From positions 1 to 64,000 of the forward strand of contig CAMVKS010000001.1 in NCBI GenBank assembly GCA_947167995.1: DNA of 64,000 nucleotides. Direction: 5' to 3'. The notes below the pieces were generated by a model that did not search any database, was not told the DNA's origin, and worked only from the letters and a program-made list of their open reading frames with translations. Origin of the DNA: an uncultured Prevotellaceae bacterium. Lineage in GTDB: Bacteria; Bacteroidota; Bacteroidia; Bacteroidales; Muribaculaceae. Below are positions 38,891 to 47,739 of this stretch, in pieces (positions within the stretch are counted from its first letter, which is position 1; every line of letters begins with the position of its first letter). The position numbers and the translations under genes were made by a program.

Positions 38891-39199
38891 ATGAGCACTT
38901 CAGGTCAAAATACTAATAAATTGCCATCGGCATATGATGAGCCAAATAAAGAGTGGAAAGGACTAACTATGGACGAGCTCAGGATGCGACGCGCCAAGTC
39001 GTTGGTGTTCAGAGATGTCTATAGGGCGAGCTTGATGGATAAAATAAGTAATACCCGGGAGAAAGTGTCTCAGAATGGAATGAGAGGGCTGCTTTTCAGC
39101 AACAAGACTATAACAGGTCTGAAAAAAGCCGATTATGCTTTCTTAGGCTACAAGGTATTGAACTTGTTGATAAAACTATATTTGCGCCGAAAACGATAA
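38891..39199 (+). CDS. Hypothetical protein in the YtxH operon
   Basis: ORF starts 2 nt after the upstream stop, same strand. Confidence 0.6.
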   Translation: MSTSGQNTNKLPSAYDEPNKEWKGLTMDELRMRRAKSLVFRDVYRASLMDKISNTREKVSQNGMRGLLFSNKTITGLKKADYAFLGYKVLNLLIKLYLRRKR

Positions 39200-39260
39200 T
39201 TGACGAGTTTGCCCGATAACGTGCGCCAAAGTCAAAAATTGCATTTTTTTGAAAAAAAAT

Positions 39261-39291
39261 TTTGTCAAATACATAAAAATATATAATTTTG
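39261..39291 (+). promoter_or_regulatory. Bacteroidales promoter upstream of the sigma factor gene
   Basis: TTTG 39261-39264, 19-bp spacer, TAATTTTG 39284-39291. Confidence 0.75.
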
Positions 39292-39402
39292 CCCTGTTTT
39301 CATCCAATAAGATGAAAGATAGAGATGAGATTTTATATTAATTGCTAAAACTAAACGCCTATTGATTACACCATTACTTTATTAACCAACACATAAGAAG
39401 TA

Positions 39403-39993
39403 ATGATAAAATTAGCAGACTTGAGCGATGATCGTCTCATCGCAAAGTATGTCGAAGGTAAAAACGAGGCTTTTGATGCGCTCATTGAGCGACACAAAAA
39501 CCGAATCTTCAATTATATCTTCCATTCGGTGAAAGATGAAGATTTGGCCAACGATATTTTCCAAGAGACTTTTGTCAAGGCAATAATGACAATCAAGCAA
39601 GGACGATATGTTGAAAACGGACATTTCGCCGCTTGGATTACACGCATAGCCCACAATCTTATAATTGACTTTTACCGACAAGAGAAATCCGAAAATGTTC
39701 AGTCGAGCGATTCGTGTGAGGTTGACATTCTTAATCGAAAGGAACTCAGTGAAGCTACTGTCGAAGACAACCTAATCATTGACCAGATCCACAGCGATAT
39801 AAGGCGACTGGTAACTGCCTTGCCTGCCAACCAGCGAGAAGTGCTACTCATGCGTTATTACAAGAACATGAGCTTCAAGGAAATTGCCGACCAAACCAAC
39901 GTGAGCATCAACACTGCTTTAGGACGCATGCGATATGCTATCCTCAATATGCGTCGACTGGCAGTCGAGAATAACATTGTTCTCACAGTATAA
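39403..39993 (+). CDS. ECF-type RNA polymerase sigma-70 factor
   Basis: Region 2 (FQETFVKAIMTIKQGRYVENGHFAAWITRIAHNLIIDFYR) and region 4 (LPANQREVLLMRYYKNMSFKEIADQTNVSINTALGRMRYA). Confidence 0.93.
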   Translation: MIKLADLSDDRLIAKYVEGKNEAFDALIERHKNRIFNYIFHSVKDEDLANDIFQETFVKAIMTIKQGRYVENGHFAAWITRIAHNLIIDFYRQEKSENVQSSDSCEVDILNRKELSEATVEDNLIIDQIHSDIRRLVTALPANQREVLLMRYYKNMSFKEIADQTNVSINTALGRMRYAILNMRRLAVENNIVLTV

Positions 39994-40023
39994 GCCGTTG
40001 TTGAGGCATATATATAGCACAAT

Positions 40024-40060
40024 AATAAGGTTGCCCTCGTTGGAGAGTGGCAACCTTATT
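40024..40060 (+). terminator. Hairpin after the sigma factor gene
   Basis: AATAAGGTTGCC..GGCAACCTTATT. Confidence 0.6.
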
Positions 40061-40113
40061 AGGTAATAGGTGATTACCACGATTCTTGACTGGTAGAGAT
40101 GTTTAAGTTATGA

Positions 40114-40151
40114 AACAAAAAAGCACCTCATTAATGAGGTGCTTTTTTGTT
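40114..40151. terminator. Intrinsic terminator, 38-bp perfect palindrome, adjacent to tRNA-Cys 3' end
   Basis: AACAAAAAAGCACCTCATT/AATGAGGTGCTTTTTTGTT. Confidence 0.9.
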
Positions 40152-40152
40152 G

Positions 40153-40224
40153 AGGTCGCTAGCGGACTCGAACCGCTGTGCCCGGTTTTGCAGACCGGTG
40201 ACTAAACCACTCATCCAAGCGACC
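40153..40224 (-). tRNA. tRNA-Cys (GCA anticodon)
   Basis: Acceptor arms GGTCGCT/AGCGACC, T-arm GCGGTTCGAGTCCGC, anticodon stem-loop CCGGTCTGCAAAACCGG. Confidence 0.93.
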
Positions 40225-40243
40225 ATTACGGATTTTGCGACTG

Positions 40244-40274
40244 CAAAGTTAAGTCTATTTTATTAACTGTGCAA
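40244..40274 (-). promoter_or_regulatory. Bacteroidales promoter for tRNA-Cys
   Basis: CAAAGTTA (TAACTTTG on minus) 40244-40251, 20-bp spacer, CAA (TTG) 40272-40274. Confidence 0.7.
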
Positions 40275-40480
40275 GATATTGGGCTGTTTTTTTTGAAAAA
40301 TATCACCGAATGGACTTTTTTTCAGACGCTTTAATGCATCATTCAGTAAAATAGTCAAAGAAATAAGTAAAAAAGATAATAATGGAACAGAAAAAACTTT
40401 ATATATTTGCACTCAAAGTGTAATCATTCAGAAAAAGACTTATTTAAGGTTTTTCGTTTAAATCAATAAATTCAAGTAAA

Positions 40481-41059
40481 ATGAAAAGATTAACATCAAT
40501 TTTTGCGCTTTCTCTGGCTGTTATTCTTTGCGCCTGTGCTGGCAACAAGGGCGGGCAGGGTAGTGCGCAGCAAAGTAATTCAGAGAACATGGAAAAGAAA
40601 ACGACTTTGGTAGCCTATTTCTCGGCTACAGGAACAACCAAGGCTGCCGCCGAAAAGCTGGCGCAAGTGGTAAATGCCGATTTGCACGAAATTCAGCCAG
40701 AACAGCCTTACACCGATGCCGACCTTGACTGGCACAACCAGCAAAGCCGCAGCTCGGTGGAGATGAAGGACAAGAGCAGCCGTCCAGCCATCAAGAACAA
40801 GGTTGAGAACATGGACCAGTACACCACAGTCTATATTGGCTATCCCATCTGGTGGTATATTGCACCAACTATCATCAACACGTTTGTTGAGCAATACAAC
40901 CTTGAGGGAAAAACCGTTATTCCGTTCTTTACATCTGGTGGCAGCGAAGCAGGTGAGACAATGAAATACCTCACTCCTTCGGCTCCAAAAGCCAACTGGA
41001 AAGACCCCATCAACCTCACTGGCAAAAGCAAAGCAGATATTGAGAAATTAGTGAAATAA
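40481..41059 (+). CDS. Flavodoxin-family lipoprotein
   Basis: Lipobox ILCACAGN; TTLVAYFSATGTTKAAAEKLAQ FMN-binding motif; TVYIGYPIWWYIAPTIINTF. Confidence 0.88.
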   Translation: MKRLTSIFALSLAVILCACAGNKGGQGSAQQSNSENMEKKTTLVAYFSATGTTKAAAEKLAQVVNADLHEIQPEQPYTDADLDWHNQQSRSSVEMKDKSSRPAIKNKVENMDQYTTVYIGYPIWWYIAPTIINTFVEQYNLEGKTVIPFFTSGGSEAGETMKYLTPSAPKANWKDPINLTGKSKADIEKLVK

Positions 41060-41073
41060 TTTTTAGAAAAAAT

Positions 41074-41116
41074 GAAGGGCAATTCACCGATTGAGTGGTT
41101 GCCCTTCAGCTTTTTT
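41074..41116 (+). terminator. Terminator after flavodoxin gene
   Basis: GAAGGGCAA..TTGCCCTTC then agcTTTTTT. Confidence 0.8.
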
Positions 41117-41121
41117 GCAAT

Positions 41122-41448
41122 ATGGATTTAATAAACAACATCAATAAGCTTAAAACAATCGTTGCCGCTGGCAAGTTGTGTTTGCTCTACATTCAGGCTC
41201 CTGATTGTGGGTTGTGCTCAATCATGCTCGACAAGATAGAGGCAGTGGCACAACGTTTTGACAAAGTGCGCTCGGCGCGAGTGGAGCTTCATGTTGTTCC
41301 CAAGGTGGCAGGTGAGTTCCTTGTCGCTACAGCACCCACTGTGCTGGTGTTTGCCCATGGCAGGGAGGTCTATCGCGCCGGCACATTTATCGACACGATG
41401 GAACTCGAGCGTGTACTCTCAAAATGGCAAGAAACCACTATTGATTAG
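41122..41448 (+). CDS. Thioredoxin-fold protein
   Basis: LYIQAPDCGLCSIMLDKIEAV (CGLC), APTVLVFAHGREV cis-Pro motif. Confidence 0.8.
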   Translation: MDLINNINKLKTIVAAGKLCLLYIQAPDCGLCSIMLDKIEAVAQRFDKVRSARVELHVVPKVAGEFLVATAPTVLVFAHGREVYRAGTFIDTMELERVLSKWQETTID

Positions 41449-43633
41449 TCTTCTTGATTTTCTTGAACTCCTCTCTGAACATCTCGTTGATGTACCTGCA
41501 GGTGGTAATCAAGCTATTTCCTTTAGTGAAAGGTACTGCAGTCGCACCCTGTTTTAGTGGCCAAGCATCTTGTGTCAACGAGATTTCTCGTTGCAGAACT
41601 GAGTGATCATAGGGCTCATGTTGCTCGATGGTGGCTGTCAGGTAGTTAAAATAAGTGAGCCATCGATTCATGTAGTAGCCGCCCAGTAGTCCTGCCCAGT
41701 TGCGGCATGAGTAGTCATTGAGGTCACCACCCCATGTTGTCACAAGTCGCCGAGCATTCATCTCGTAATAATCCTTGACATCAGGAGCGATACCTAAGTC
41801 GCGTGCTTGTTCTATCCACTTGTCCATTGTGCAGAAAGGGTGCTCTGAGTTTAGACCATCCATGAAGAAGATGATATAGGCCATTATTTCAAATTGCTCT
41901 TTCATCTTATTGATGTTGCCATCGTGGTAGGCTTTGTCGAGCTCATTTTTCTCGGTTAGGAATAGGTCTCCCAGCAGCTGCCGTCCTGTCCAAATCAGGT
42001 CGATTGTCATGGCGTCGGTGGTAACGGTGTCTTGTTCAAGCAGTTTGTCCCAAACATATAGTAATTGCTCGGGGTTGTATCGCACAGCGCAGCGGCCATG
42101 CGTCTTGTCGAGCTCGGGATACTGGCAGGGTAGTGGTCCGCAAAAGGTGGTGGGGCGTATGTTGAGCACGCTGTCATAAAGCATCTTCCATGCCTTGCGC
42201 ACAGGCTGTGATTCTCGTCCGGCATGGCGGTCGGCAAGTTCGTTAATCACTTGCTCATCGGTTTTATTGAAATCCCAAGCTTTCTCAAAGATGAATTCGT
42301 AAGGGAACTGTTGCACCTCAAGTCCTTCAAGGGTGGAACCAATCCCCACAAGGTTCTTTCCTCCTTCTCTGAGAGTGGTCTCAAGTTTTTGACCAGCCTC
42401 TTTCACATTACCCTGAATGTTGCTGTTGCCCCCGAAGTTGCCCAAGTAGCACCAGATGTAGGGTTGACCAAAGAATCCATCGAGGTCACGCCACATCTCT
42501 TTGTACTCGCAATAATAGTCAAGCATAGTCATTTTACCTTGAGGCACACCTGTGAGCATGGCTTTGGCTCTTTCAGGCGTGTAATCCTTCCTCTGGTAGT
42601 AGAGGAACCATCCCATTTGCAGCCATTCGGCTTGAGGGTCAACATCGGTGAGACTCTCATAAATGTGCTTTGACACATTGTGCAAATACTCTGGCTCAAA
42701 ACTTGGTGGATCCATCTCGTTGAAGGGGTCAATGCCATAGATGTGGTCGGTGCCAAACATGCGAGTCTGCTCCTCAAGGAACATTTTCTGGATTTTGGCA
42801 TATAATGGGTCTTCGCTGTTGAGGAAGAAGGTGCGATAAGGTTCTTCAAACTCATCCCATGTGCTCATAGCCTTGATGTCGGCATTAGGGTACATATCCT
42901 TGAGCTTGCGTGGCACGTGACCAGCAAAGGCTGGCAGCACAGGACGCATATTAAGGTCACGTTCTCTCGCGACTATCTTTTTCTGCAATTCGGCCTGTCC
43001 GTCGAGCCACTCTTTGGGTAGAGGTCCACACCAGGCGTCAATGTTTGCCATGCGGTGCCAGGGCAGATAGACAGGACCAGTGAAATAGCCTCGCACTTCC
43101 TCGTCGCTCATGCCCATCTTGGTCCACACGTTATACCACACCGCCTCTTGTCCAGTGATGGCGAGTGGCATGTTGATGCCGTTGAGCGCCATCCAGTCGA
43201 TGAATCGCTCCCAGTCGGCCCAGTCCCAAAATGGCATTGTGTAGCCAAAGGTGCAGTAGTTCAGAAAGAAACGTTGTGGCACGCGCGCCTCAATGGTCTC
43301 TTTCTCGGGTACATCGGGTAAAGTGGAAGGCAGAGCGATGGCGATGTCGGCATACCACGACACGGTGGTTTTGCAATAGCGGTTCAGGTATCGATTCAGT
43401 CCCACAGCCATCGAGTTGGCGTTGTTGCCGCCAATCACTACTTTGTCTCCCCGGCTCTCGAGCGTGAAAATGTCGGCACCATTGTGGGTTGCGGTAATTA
43501 TTTCAAATGTCACTTTTTGCACCAGTTGTGGCGAGAGCCGTGACGCGAGTGCATGCGCTTGCTCTATATCGCCGGCTAAAGCATTGGCTATGAAGCTTAG
43601 TGTGATTGCTATTAATAAAATAGTTTTTTTCAT
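41438..43633 (-). CDS. Alpha-N-acetylglucosaminidase (GH89/NAGLU family)
   Basis: RFFLNYCTFGYTMPFWDWADWERFIDWMALNGINMPLAITGQEAVWYNVW; YGIDPFNEMDPP; secreted. Confidence 0.93.
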   Translation of the reverse strand: MKKTILLIAITLSFIANALAGDIEQAHALASRLSPQLVQKVTFEIITATHNGADIFTLESRGDKVVIGGNNANSMAVGLNRYLNRYCKTTVSWYADIAIALPSTLPDVPEKETIEARVPQRFFLNYCTFGYTMPFWDWADWERFIDWMALNGINMPLAITGQEAVWYNVWTKMGMSDEEVRGYFTGPVYLPWHRMANIDAWCGPLPKEWLDGQAELQKKIVARERDLNMRPVLPAFAGHVPRKLKDMYPNADIKAMSTWDEFEEPYRTFFLNSEDPLYAKIQKMFLEEQTRMFGTDHIYGIDPFNEMDPPSFEPEYLHNVSKHIYESLTDVDPQAEWLQMGWFLYYQRKDYTPERAKAMLTGVPQGKMTMLDYYCEYKEMWRDLDGFFGQPYIWCYLGNFGGNSNIQGNVKEAGQKLETTLREGGKNLVGIGSTLEGLEVQQFPYEFIFEKAWDFNKTDEQVINELADRHAGRESQPVRKAWKMLYDSVLNIRPTTFCGPLPCQYPELDKTHGRCAVRYNPEQLLYVWDKLLEQDTVTTDAMTIDLIWTGRQLLGDLFLTEKNELDKAYHDGNINKMKEQFEIMAYIIFFMDGLNSEHPFCTMDKWIEQARDLGIAPDVKDYYEMNARRLVTTWGGDLNDYSCRNWAGLLGGYYMNRWLTYFNYLTATIEQHEPYDHSVLQREISLTQDAWPLKQGATAVPFTKGNSLITTCRYINEMFREEFKKIKKTNQ

Positions 43634-43768
43634 GATTTTGGATTTTATCTTTCTGCAAAATTAACAATATTATCTATACCAATCAATATTGAATAATAAA
43701 AAACTGAAAAAGTTTTCCTGAAGTGGATAATTATGTGTAACTTTACACCCACGAAAACACTATTCAAA

Positions 43769-44194
43769 ATGAATCGATTGAAAGAAATGCTCAATAGCGA
43801 CATCGTTAGGGGAGTGGTGCGCACTGCTACCGGCGAAGTCATCGAGTTTCACAGCCCTGGGGTGAAGGACCTTTTCACTCTTGTGGTTTCAAGGCCTAAT
43901 GCGCTTGTTGGAGCAACTGTCGCCGACCGTGTGATAGGGCGTGGAGCAGCGTTGTTGTTGGTCTTAGGCAAGGTGGAACGTGTCTATGCCTCGCTCATTA
44001 GCAGCCAGGCAGTTGAAGTGTTTCAAGAGGCTGGTATCAGGGTTGACTATGACAAAATGGTCCCCAACATCATCAACCGCGATGGCTCCGACATCTGCCC
44101 CGTCGAGAAATTGACAATGAGCATCACCAATCCCGAAGTGGCCCGTGAGAAAATTAAAGAATTTTTAATCAGCAAAAACATAATTGAATCATGA
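43769..44194 (+). CDS. DUF1893-domain protein
   Basis: SRPNALVGATVADRVIGRGAALLLVLGKVERVYASLISSQAVEVFQEAGI; ATG at 43769 preferred over 43733. Confidence 0.7.
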   Translation: MNRLKEMLNSDIVRGVVRTATGEVIEFHSPGVKDLFTLVVSRPNALVGATVADRVIGRGAALLLVLGKVERVYASLISSQAVEVFQEAGIRVDYDKMVPNIINRDGSDICPVEKLTMSITNPEVAREKIKEFLISKNIIES

Positions 44195-44709
44195 AATCTA
44201 CAACATCATCGGTAGCTCTTTATCAACTAAGCTACAATCAGTTGAAAACTTATCTTGTTGCAGCATTGTTTATTGTGGGCAACATTGCATTGCCACAGCT
44301 GTGCCATCTCATGCCACAGGGTGGACTCATCTTCCTGCCCATTTATTTCTTCACGCTGGTAGCAGCCTATAAATATGGCTTTACAGTGGGATTGACAACA
44401 GCAGTGCTCTCGCCACTGGTAAATAGCGCATTGTTTGGCATGCCTCCTGCAGCAGCATTGCCCATCATCTTCATCAAGAGCGTGACTCTTGCTGTAGTTG
44501 CTGCGTTGATAGCCAAGAAGACCAATAAGGTGACATTGCTCACCGTGGCTCTTGCTGTGATTGCCTATCAGTTAATAGGTTCACTCGCTGAGTGGGCTAT
44601 GACAGGATCAATCGACAAGGCTTCTCAAGACATCATTCTGGGCTGGCCAGGCTGCCTGATTCAGATTGTGGGAGGATATGCGATTTTGCGTTATTTGCTC
44701 AAGAAGTGA
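44191..44709 (+). CDS. Integral membrane protein, ECF-transporter S-component-like
   Basis: Five to six TM helices; 4-bp ATGA overlap with upstream gene. Confidence 0.6.
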   Translation: MKSTTSSVALYQLSYNQLKTYLVAALFIVGNIALPQLCHLMPQGGLIFLPIYFFTLVAAYKYGFTVGLTTAVLSPLVNSALFGMPPAAALPIIFIKSVTLAVVAALIAKKTNKVTLLTVALAVIAYQLIGSLAEWAMTGSIDKASQDIILGWPGCLIQIVGGYAILRYLLKK

Positions 44710-44710
44710 G

Positions 44711-45808
44711 ATGGAGTATAAAACATTCAAAGATATAACCATTTCTCGCCTGGGATTTGGCAACATGCGTCTGCCCGAAAAGGACGGACGCATCGACCGT
44801 GAGAAGGCCAGTGCGATGATTGACCGTGCCATGAAGGGTGGTGTTACCTATTATGATACTGCTTGGATGTATCATCATGAGGACAGTGAGACTTTCCTTG
44901 GTGAAGTTCTGCCTAACTATCCCCGCGAGAGTTTCTATCTTGCCACGAAGTTCAACATCGGTTTCAATCCCGATTATCGCCATGTGTTTGAAACTCAGCT
45001 CAAGAAGCTTAAGACCGACTATCTTGATTTCTACCTCATTCATGCCATTGGCGACAACACAATTCATCCCTATGTCGACGATGGCAGTGTGGCCTATCTC
45101 ATTGAGCAGAAGGAGAAAGGACGCATCCGCAATCTTGGTTTCTCGTGCCATGCGAGCAATGAGTCACTCCGGTGGTTTGTTGAGCAATATGATTGGGGCT
45201 TTGCCCAAATCCAGCTCAATTGCTTCGACTGGCTCTTTTCTCACACACAAGAGGAGTATCGCATTCTTGAGGAGCGCAACATTCCCATTGTAGTTATGGA
45301 GCCTGTGCGAGGTGGGCGATTGTCGCGTCTCGTACCTGAGGCCGAGGCGATGCTTCATGAGGCTCATCCTGAGTGGTCGCTTGCTTCGTGGATGTTCCGT
45401 TTTGTACGCTCATTGCCACAGGTCCAGGTGATATTGAGTGGTATGAGCACGATGGAGCAAGTGGAGGACAACTTGCGAACATTTGACGACGACAACAACT
45501 TCACCGACGCTGACCGAGACCTCCTGTTCCGCGCTATGGAAATGTTCAAAGAGCAGATGCAAGTGCCATGCACTGCTTGTCGTTACTGTACCGATGATTG
45601 CCCTATGGGCATCAATATACCAGAATTTCTCCGTCTTTATAATAAATATAAGGCATACGGTGACTTTGGACTGAAAGCATTGCTTGAGAAGGTGGAATCA
45701 ACAAGTCCACCGAGTGATTGCCTAAACTGCGGCTCCTGTGCCCGCCACTGTCCACAGTCAATAGATATTCCGTCTATTATGACCGAGATGGGCGAAAAGT
45801 TCTATTAA
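44711..45808 (+). CDS. Aldo/keto reductase with C-terminal 4Fe-4S ferredoxin domain
   Basis: ISRLGFGNMRLPEKDGRI; C-terminal CTACRYCTDDCPMGINIP and CLNCGSCARHCPQSIDIP; ATG at 44711. Confidence 0.9.
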   Translation: MEYKTFKDITISRLGFGNMRLPEKDGRIDREKASAMIDRAMKGGVTYYDTAWMYHHEDSETFLGEVLPNYPRESFYLATKFNIGFNPDYRHVFETQLKKLKTDYLDFYLIHAIGDNTIHPYVDDGSVAYLIEQKEKGRIRNLGFSCHASNESLRWFVEQYDWGFAQIQLNCFDWLFSHTQEEYRILEERNIPIVVMEPVRGGRLSRLVPEAEAMLHEAHPEWSLASWMFRFVRSLPQVQVILSGMSTMEQVEDNLRTFDDDNNFTDADRDLLFRAMEMFKEQMQVPCTACRYCTDDCPMGINIPEFLRLYNKYKAYGDFGLKALLEKVESTSPPSDCLNCGSCARHCPQSIDIPSIMTEMGEKFY

Positions 45809-45858
45809 GGCTTGGTGCGATAAGTTGAATCAATCTGGACGAAACTTATCAACAATCG

Positions 45859-45889
45859 TTGTGATATTTCCAAGAAATGTGTACCTTTG
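45859..45889 (+). promoter_or_regulatory. Bacteroidales promoter immediately upstream of the HU-like/SPOR gene
   Basis: TTG 45859-45861, 20-bp spacer, TACCTTTG 45882-45889, start codon 5 nt later. Confidence 0.75.
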
Positions 45890-45893
45890 CACG

Positions 45894-46829
45894 ATGATTT
45901 CACTTATACAACACATAGAATACTTGATGATGTATCATGACTGCGTGGTGGTTCCTGGTTGGGGAGCACTCATAGCCAATAATATATCGTCGGTGTCAAA
46001 AGGCTGCCATATAGGCTGTCCAAGTCGTGTGATAGGGTTTAATTCAAGTATCACCCACAACGATGGCATGCTGGCCACTTCGTTGTCGCGCAGGCATGAC
46101 ATGACCTATGAACAGTCGTGCAAGTTCATTGAAGACACTATCACCGCATTTCGCCAGCAGTTGAATGCCGGTGTTGAAGTTGCCTTTGGCCACCTTGGCG
46201 TGTTCAGCCTCAACAACTCCGGTAAAATGGAGTTCATGCCCTTGTCGGGTGTTGAAATGGCAAATGAGTATTATGGCCTTTGCGACCTGGAATTCAATCT
46301 CCTCTCACAACAGCGTCTCGAGAGTGAGCCTGCTCAAATTGTGCCAGTGTTAAACTGGAGGGAGCGCTTGAAGGTGGTGTCGTCGGCGGCAGCAATTCTG
46401 GCACTTGGAATTCTGTTCTCGACGCCTGCCATTGTTGACAACACCTCACAGACTGCAAGCATGGGGGGTGTTGAAATAAAGACTACTCCCGCTCAGAATA
46501 TTACTGTGAAGAAGGTGTCACAAGCTACTCGGCAAGACATGAGTTTTGAACTCATCGATGACAATAAAACAGATTCTCAAGTAGAGAGCGATTTCAATGA
46601 AGGCATGCCCTGCAAAGGGGAATATCTGCTTGTAATCAACACTTGCAACAAGAGCCGACAAGCCAAGAAAATAATTGAGCATTATGCGAAGCGTGGAATT
46701 AAAGCTGTAGAAGTGGAACGCGGCAAGTATCACCACATCGTTGTAGCTAAAAGCAATGATGAGAAAGAGTTGCTCAAGGCTAAAGAGCTTCTTCCTGAAA
46801 AATACCGAAAGGCTTGGGTATGTAAATAG
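45894..46829 (+). CDS. HU-CCDC81-like N-terminal domain plus C-terminal SPOR-like domain protein
   Basis: ISLIQHIEYLMMYHDCVVVPGWGALIANN..; C-terminal YLLVINTCNKSRQAKKIIEHYAKRGIKAVEVERGKYHHIVVAKS; start after the -7 box makes the ORF-track start 45825 unlikely. Confidence 0.8.
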   Translation: MISLIQHIEYLMMYHDCVVVPGWGALIANNISSVSKGCHIGCPSRVIGFNSSITHNDGMLATSLSRRHDMTYEQSCKFIEDTITAFRQQLNAGVEVAFGHLGVFSLNNSGKMEFMPLSGVEMANEYYGLCDLEFNLLSQQRLESEPAQIVPVLNWRERLKVVSSAAAILALGILFSTPAIVDNTSQTASMGGVEIKTTPAQNITVKKVSQATRQDMSFELIDDNKTDSQVESDFNEGMPCKGEYLLVINTCNKSRQAKKIIEHYAKRGIKAVEVERGKYHHIVVAKSNDEKELLKAKELLPEKYRKAWVCK

Positions 46830-46858
46830 CTTGACGCAAACTTGACACAAAAAAGCAA

Positions 46859-46896
46859 CAAGTGGCACAATGAGTATTCGACTCTTGTGCCACTTG
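46859..46896. terminator. Bidirectional terminator between convergent genes
   Basis: CAAGTGGCACAAtGAGTattcgACTCtTGTGCCACTTG. Confidence 0.85.
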
Positions 46897-46904
46897 CGCT
46901 ATCA

Positions 46905-47126
46905 TTAATGGTGTCCGCCTGGATGGTGTCCACCAGGATGATGCCCGCCTGGGTGGTGTCCGCCTGGGTGGTGTGGCGGCGGTGGTGGTGGCGGTCCAGG
47001 ACGGCCATAATAAGGATAGTCGTAATAATAACCATCATCATACCAGTATGTGCTGCACGAAGTCATTGCCATCGAAGCCATTATCGAAAGCAGTACAGCA
47101 ACAATTAATGTCTTTCTCTTTTTCAT
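46905..47126 (-). CDS. Small lipoprotein with Tyr/Asp-rich segment and His-Gly-Pro repeat tail
   Basis: MKKRKTLIVAVLLSIMASMAMTSCSTYWYDDGYYYDYPYYGRPGPPPPPPPHHPGGHHPGGHHPGGHHPGGHH. Confidence 0.65.
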   Translation of the reverse strand: MKKRKTLIVAVLLSIMASMAMTSCSTYWYDDGYYYDYPYYGRPGPPPPPPPHHPGGHHPGGHHPGGHHPGGHH

Positions 47127-47265
47127 ATTTCTATCTTTTTGCTTAATAAGTAAATTAGTGTTCTTTGTCTTTTTTGACAATAATAGAACACAAAAGTTTA
47201 TAAATACTGCATCAAAAGATAGGAATAATAGACTAATTAGACCTTTTTATCGATAAACAGGCAGC

Positions 47266-47739
47266 TTAGCGGTTTATTCGGTGCCTTAATTCTATCACGA
47301 ACTTGCGCAACTCGTCTTCATTAGGGAAGGATGTGAGTGGAATGGCTAAGAAAGTGTAGCTGTTTTTTTTGAAACGAAGAATCAGACAATTGTTGAAGGC
47401 TGTAGTAGAGTCAATGTCGCTCCATGCAATAACGTGTGTCGACATCTTGTCGCTGCTGAAATCCAGTTTCAAGCCCTCTTCGGTTATGGTGGCGGTTTTC
47501 TCAAGTATCGACCATCGAGACTCGGGTGTCAAAGCATAATAATATAGAATAGGCATTGATATCATCACCATCGCCATCGCCACGATGAGGGCGACATAGG
47601 CAAAGCGTGTGTCAACGACAATCAGTGCTAAGCACACAACAACGGGTAGCAGCAACAACCACCACCGTCGAGCGAAGAACAACCTATAGAGTATTGACAT
47701 ATAGGTGCCCGAGGATATTGAACATCTCTTGACTACCAC
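47266..47739 (-). CDS. YcxB-like membrane protein, hypothetical
   Basis: Two TM helices followed by ITEEGLKLDFSSDKMSTHVIAWSDIDST..TFLAIPLTSFPNEDELRKF. Confidence 0.6.
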   Translation of the reverse strand: MVVKRCSISSGTYMSILYRLFFARRWWLLLLPVVVCLALIVVDTRFAYVALIVAMAMVMISMPILYYYALTPESRWSILEKTATITEEGLKLDFSSDKMSTHVIAWSDIDSTTAFNNCLILRFKKNSYTFLAIPLTSFPNEDELRKFVIELRHRINR

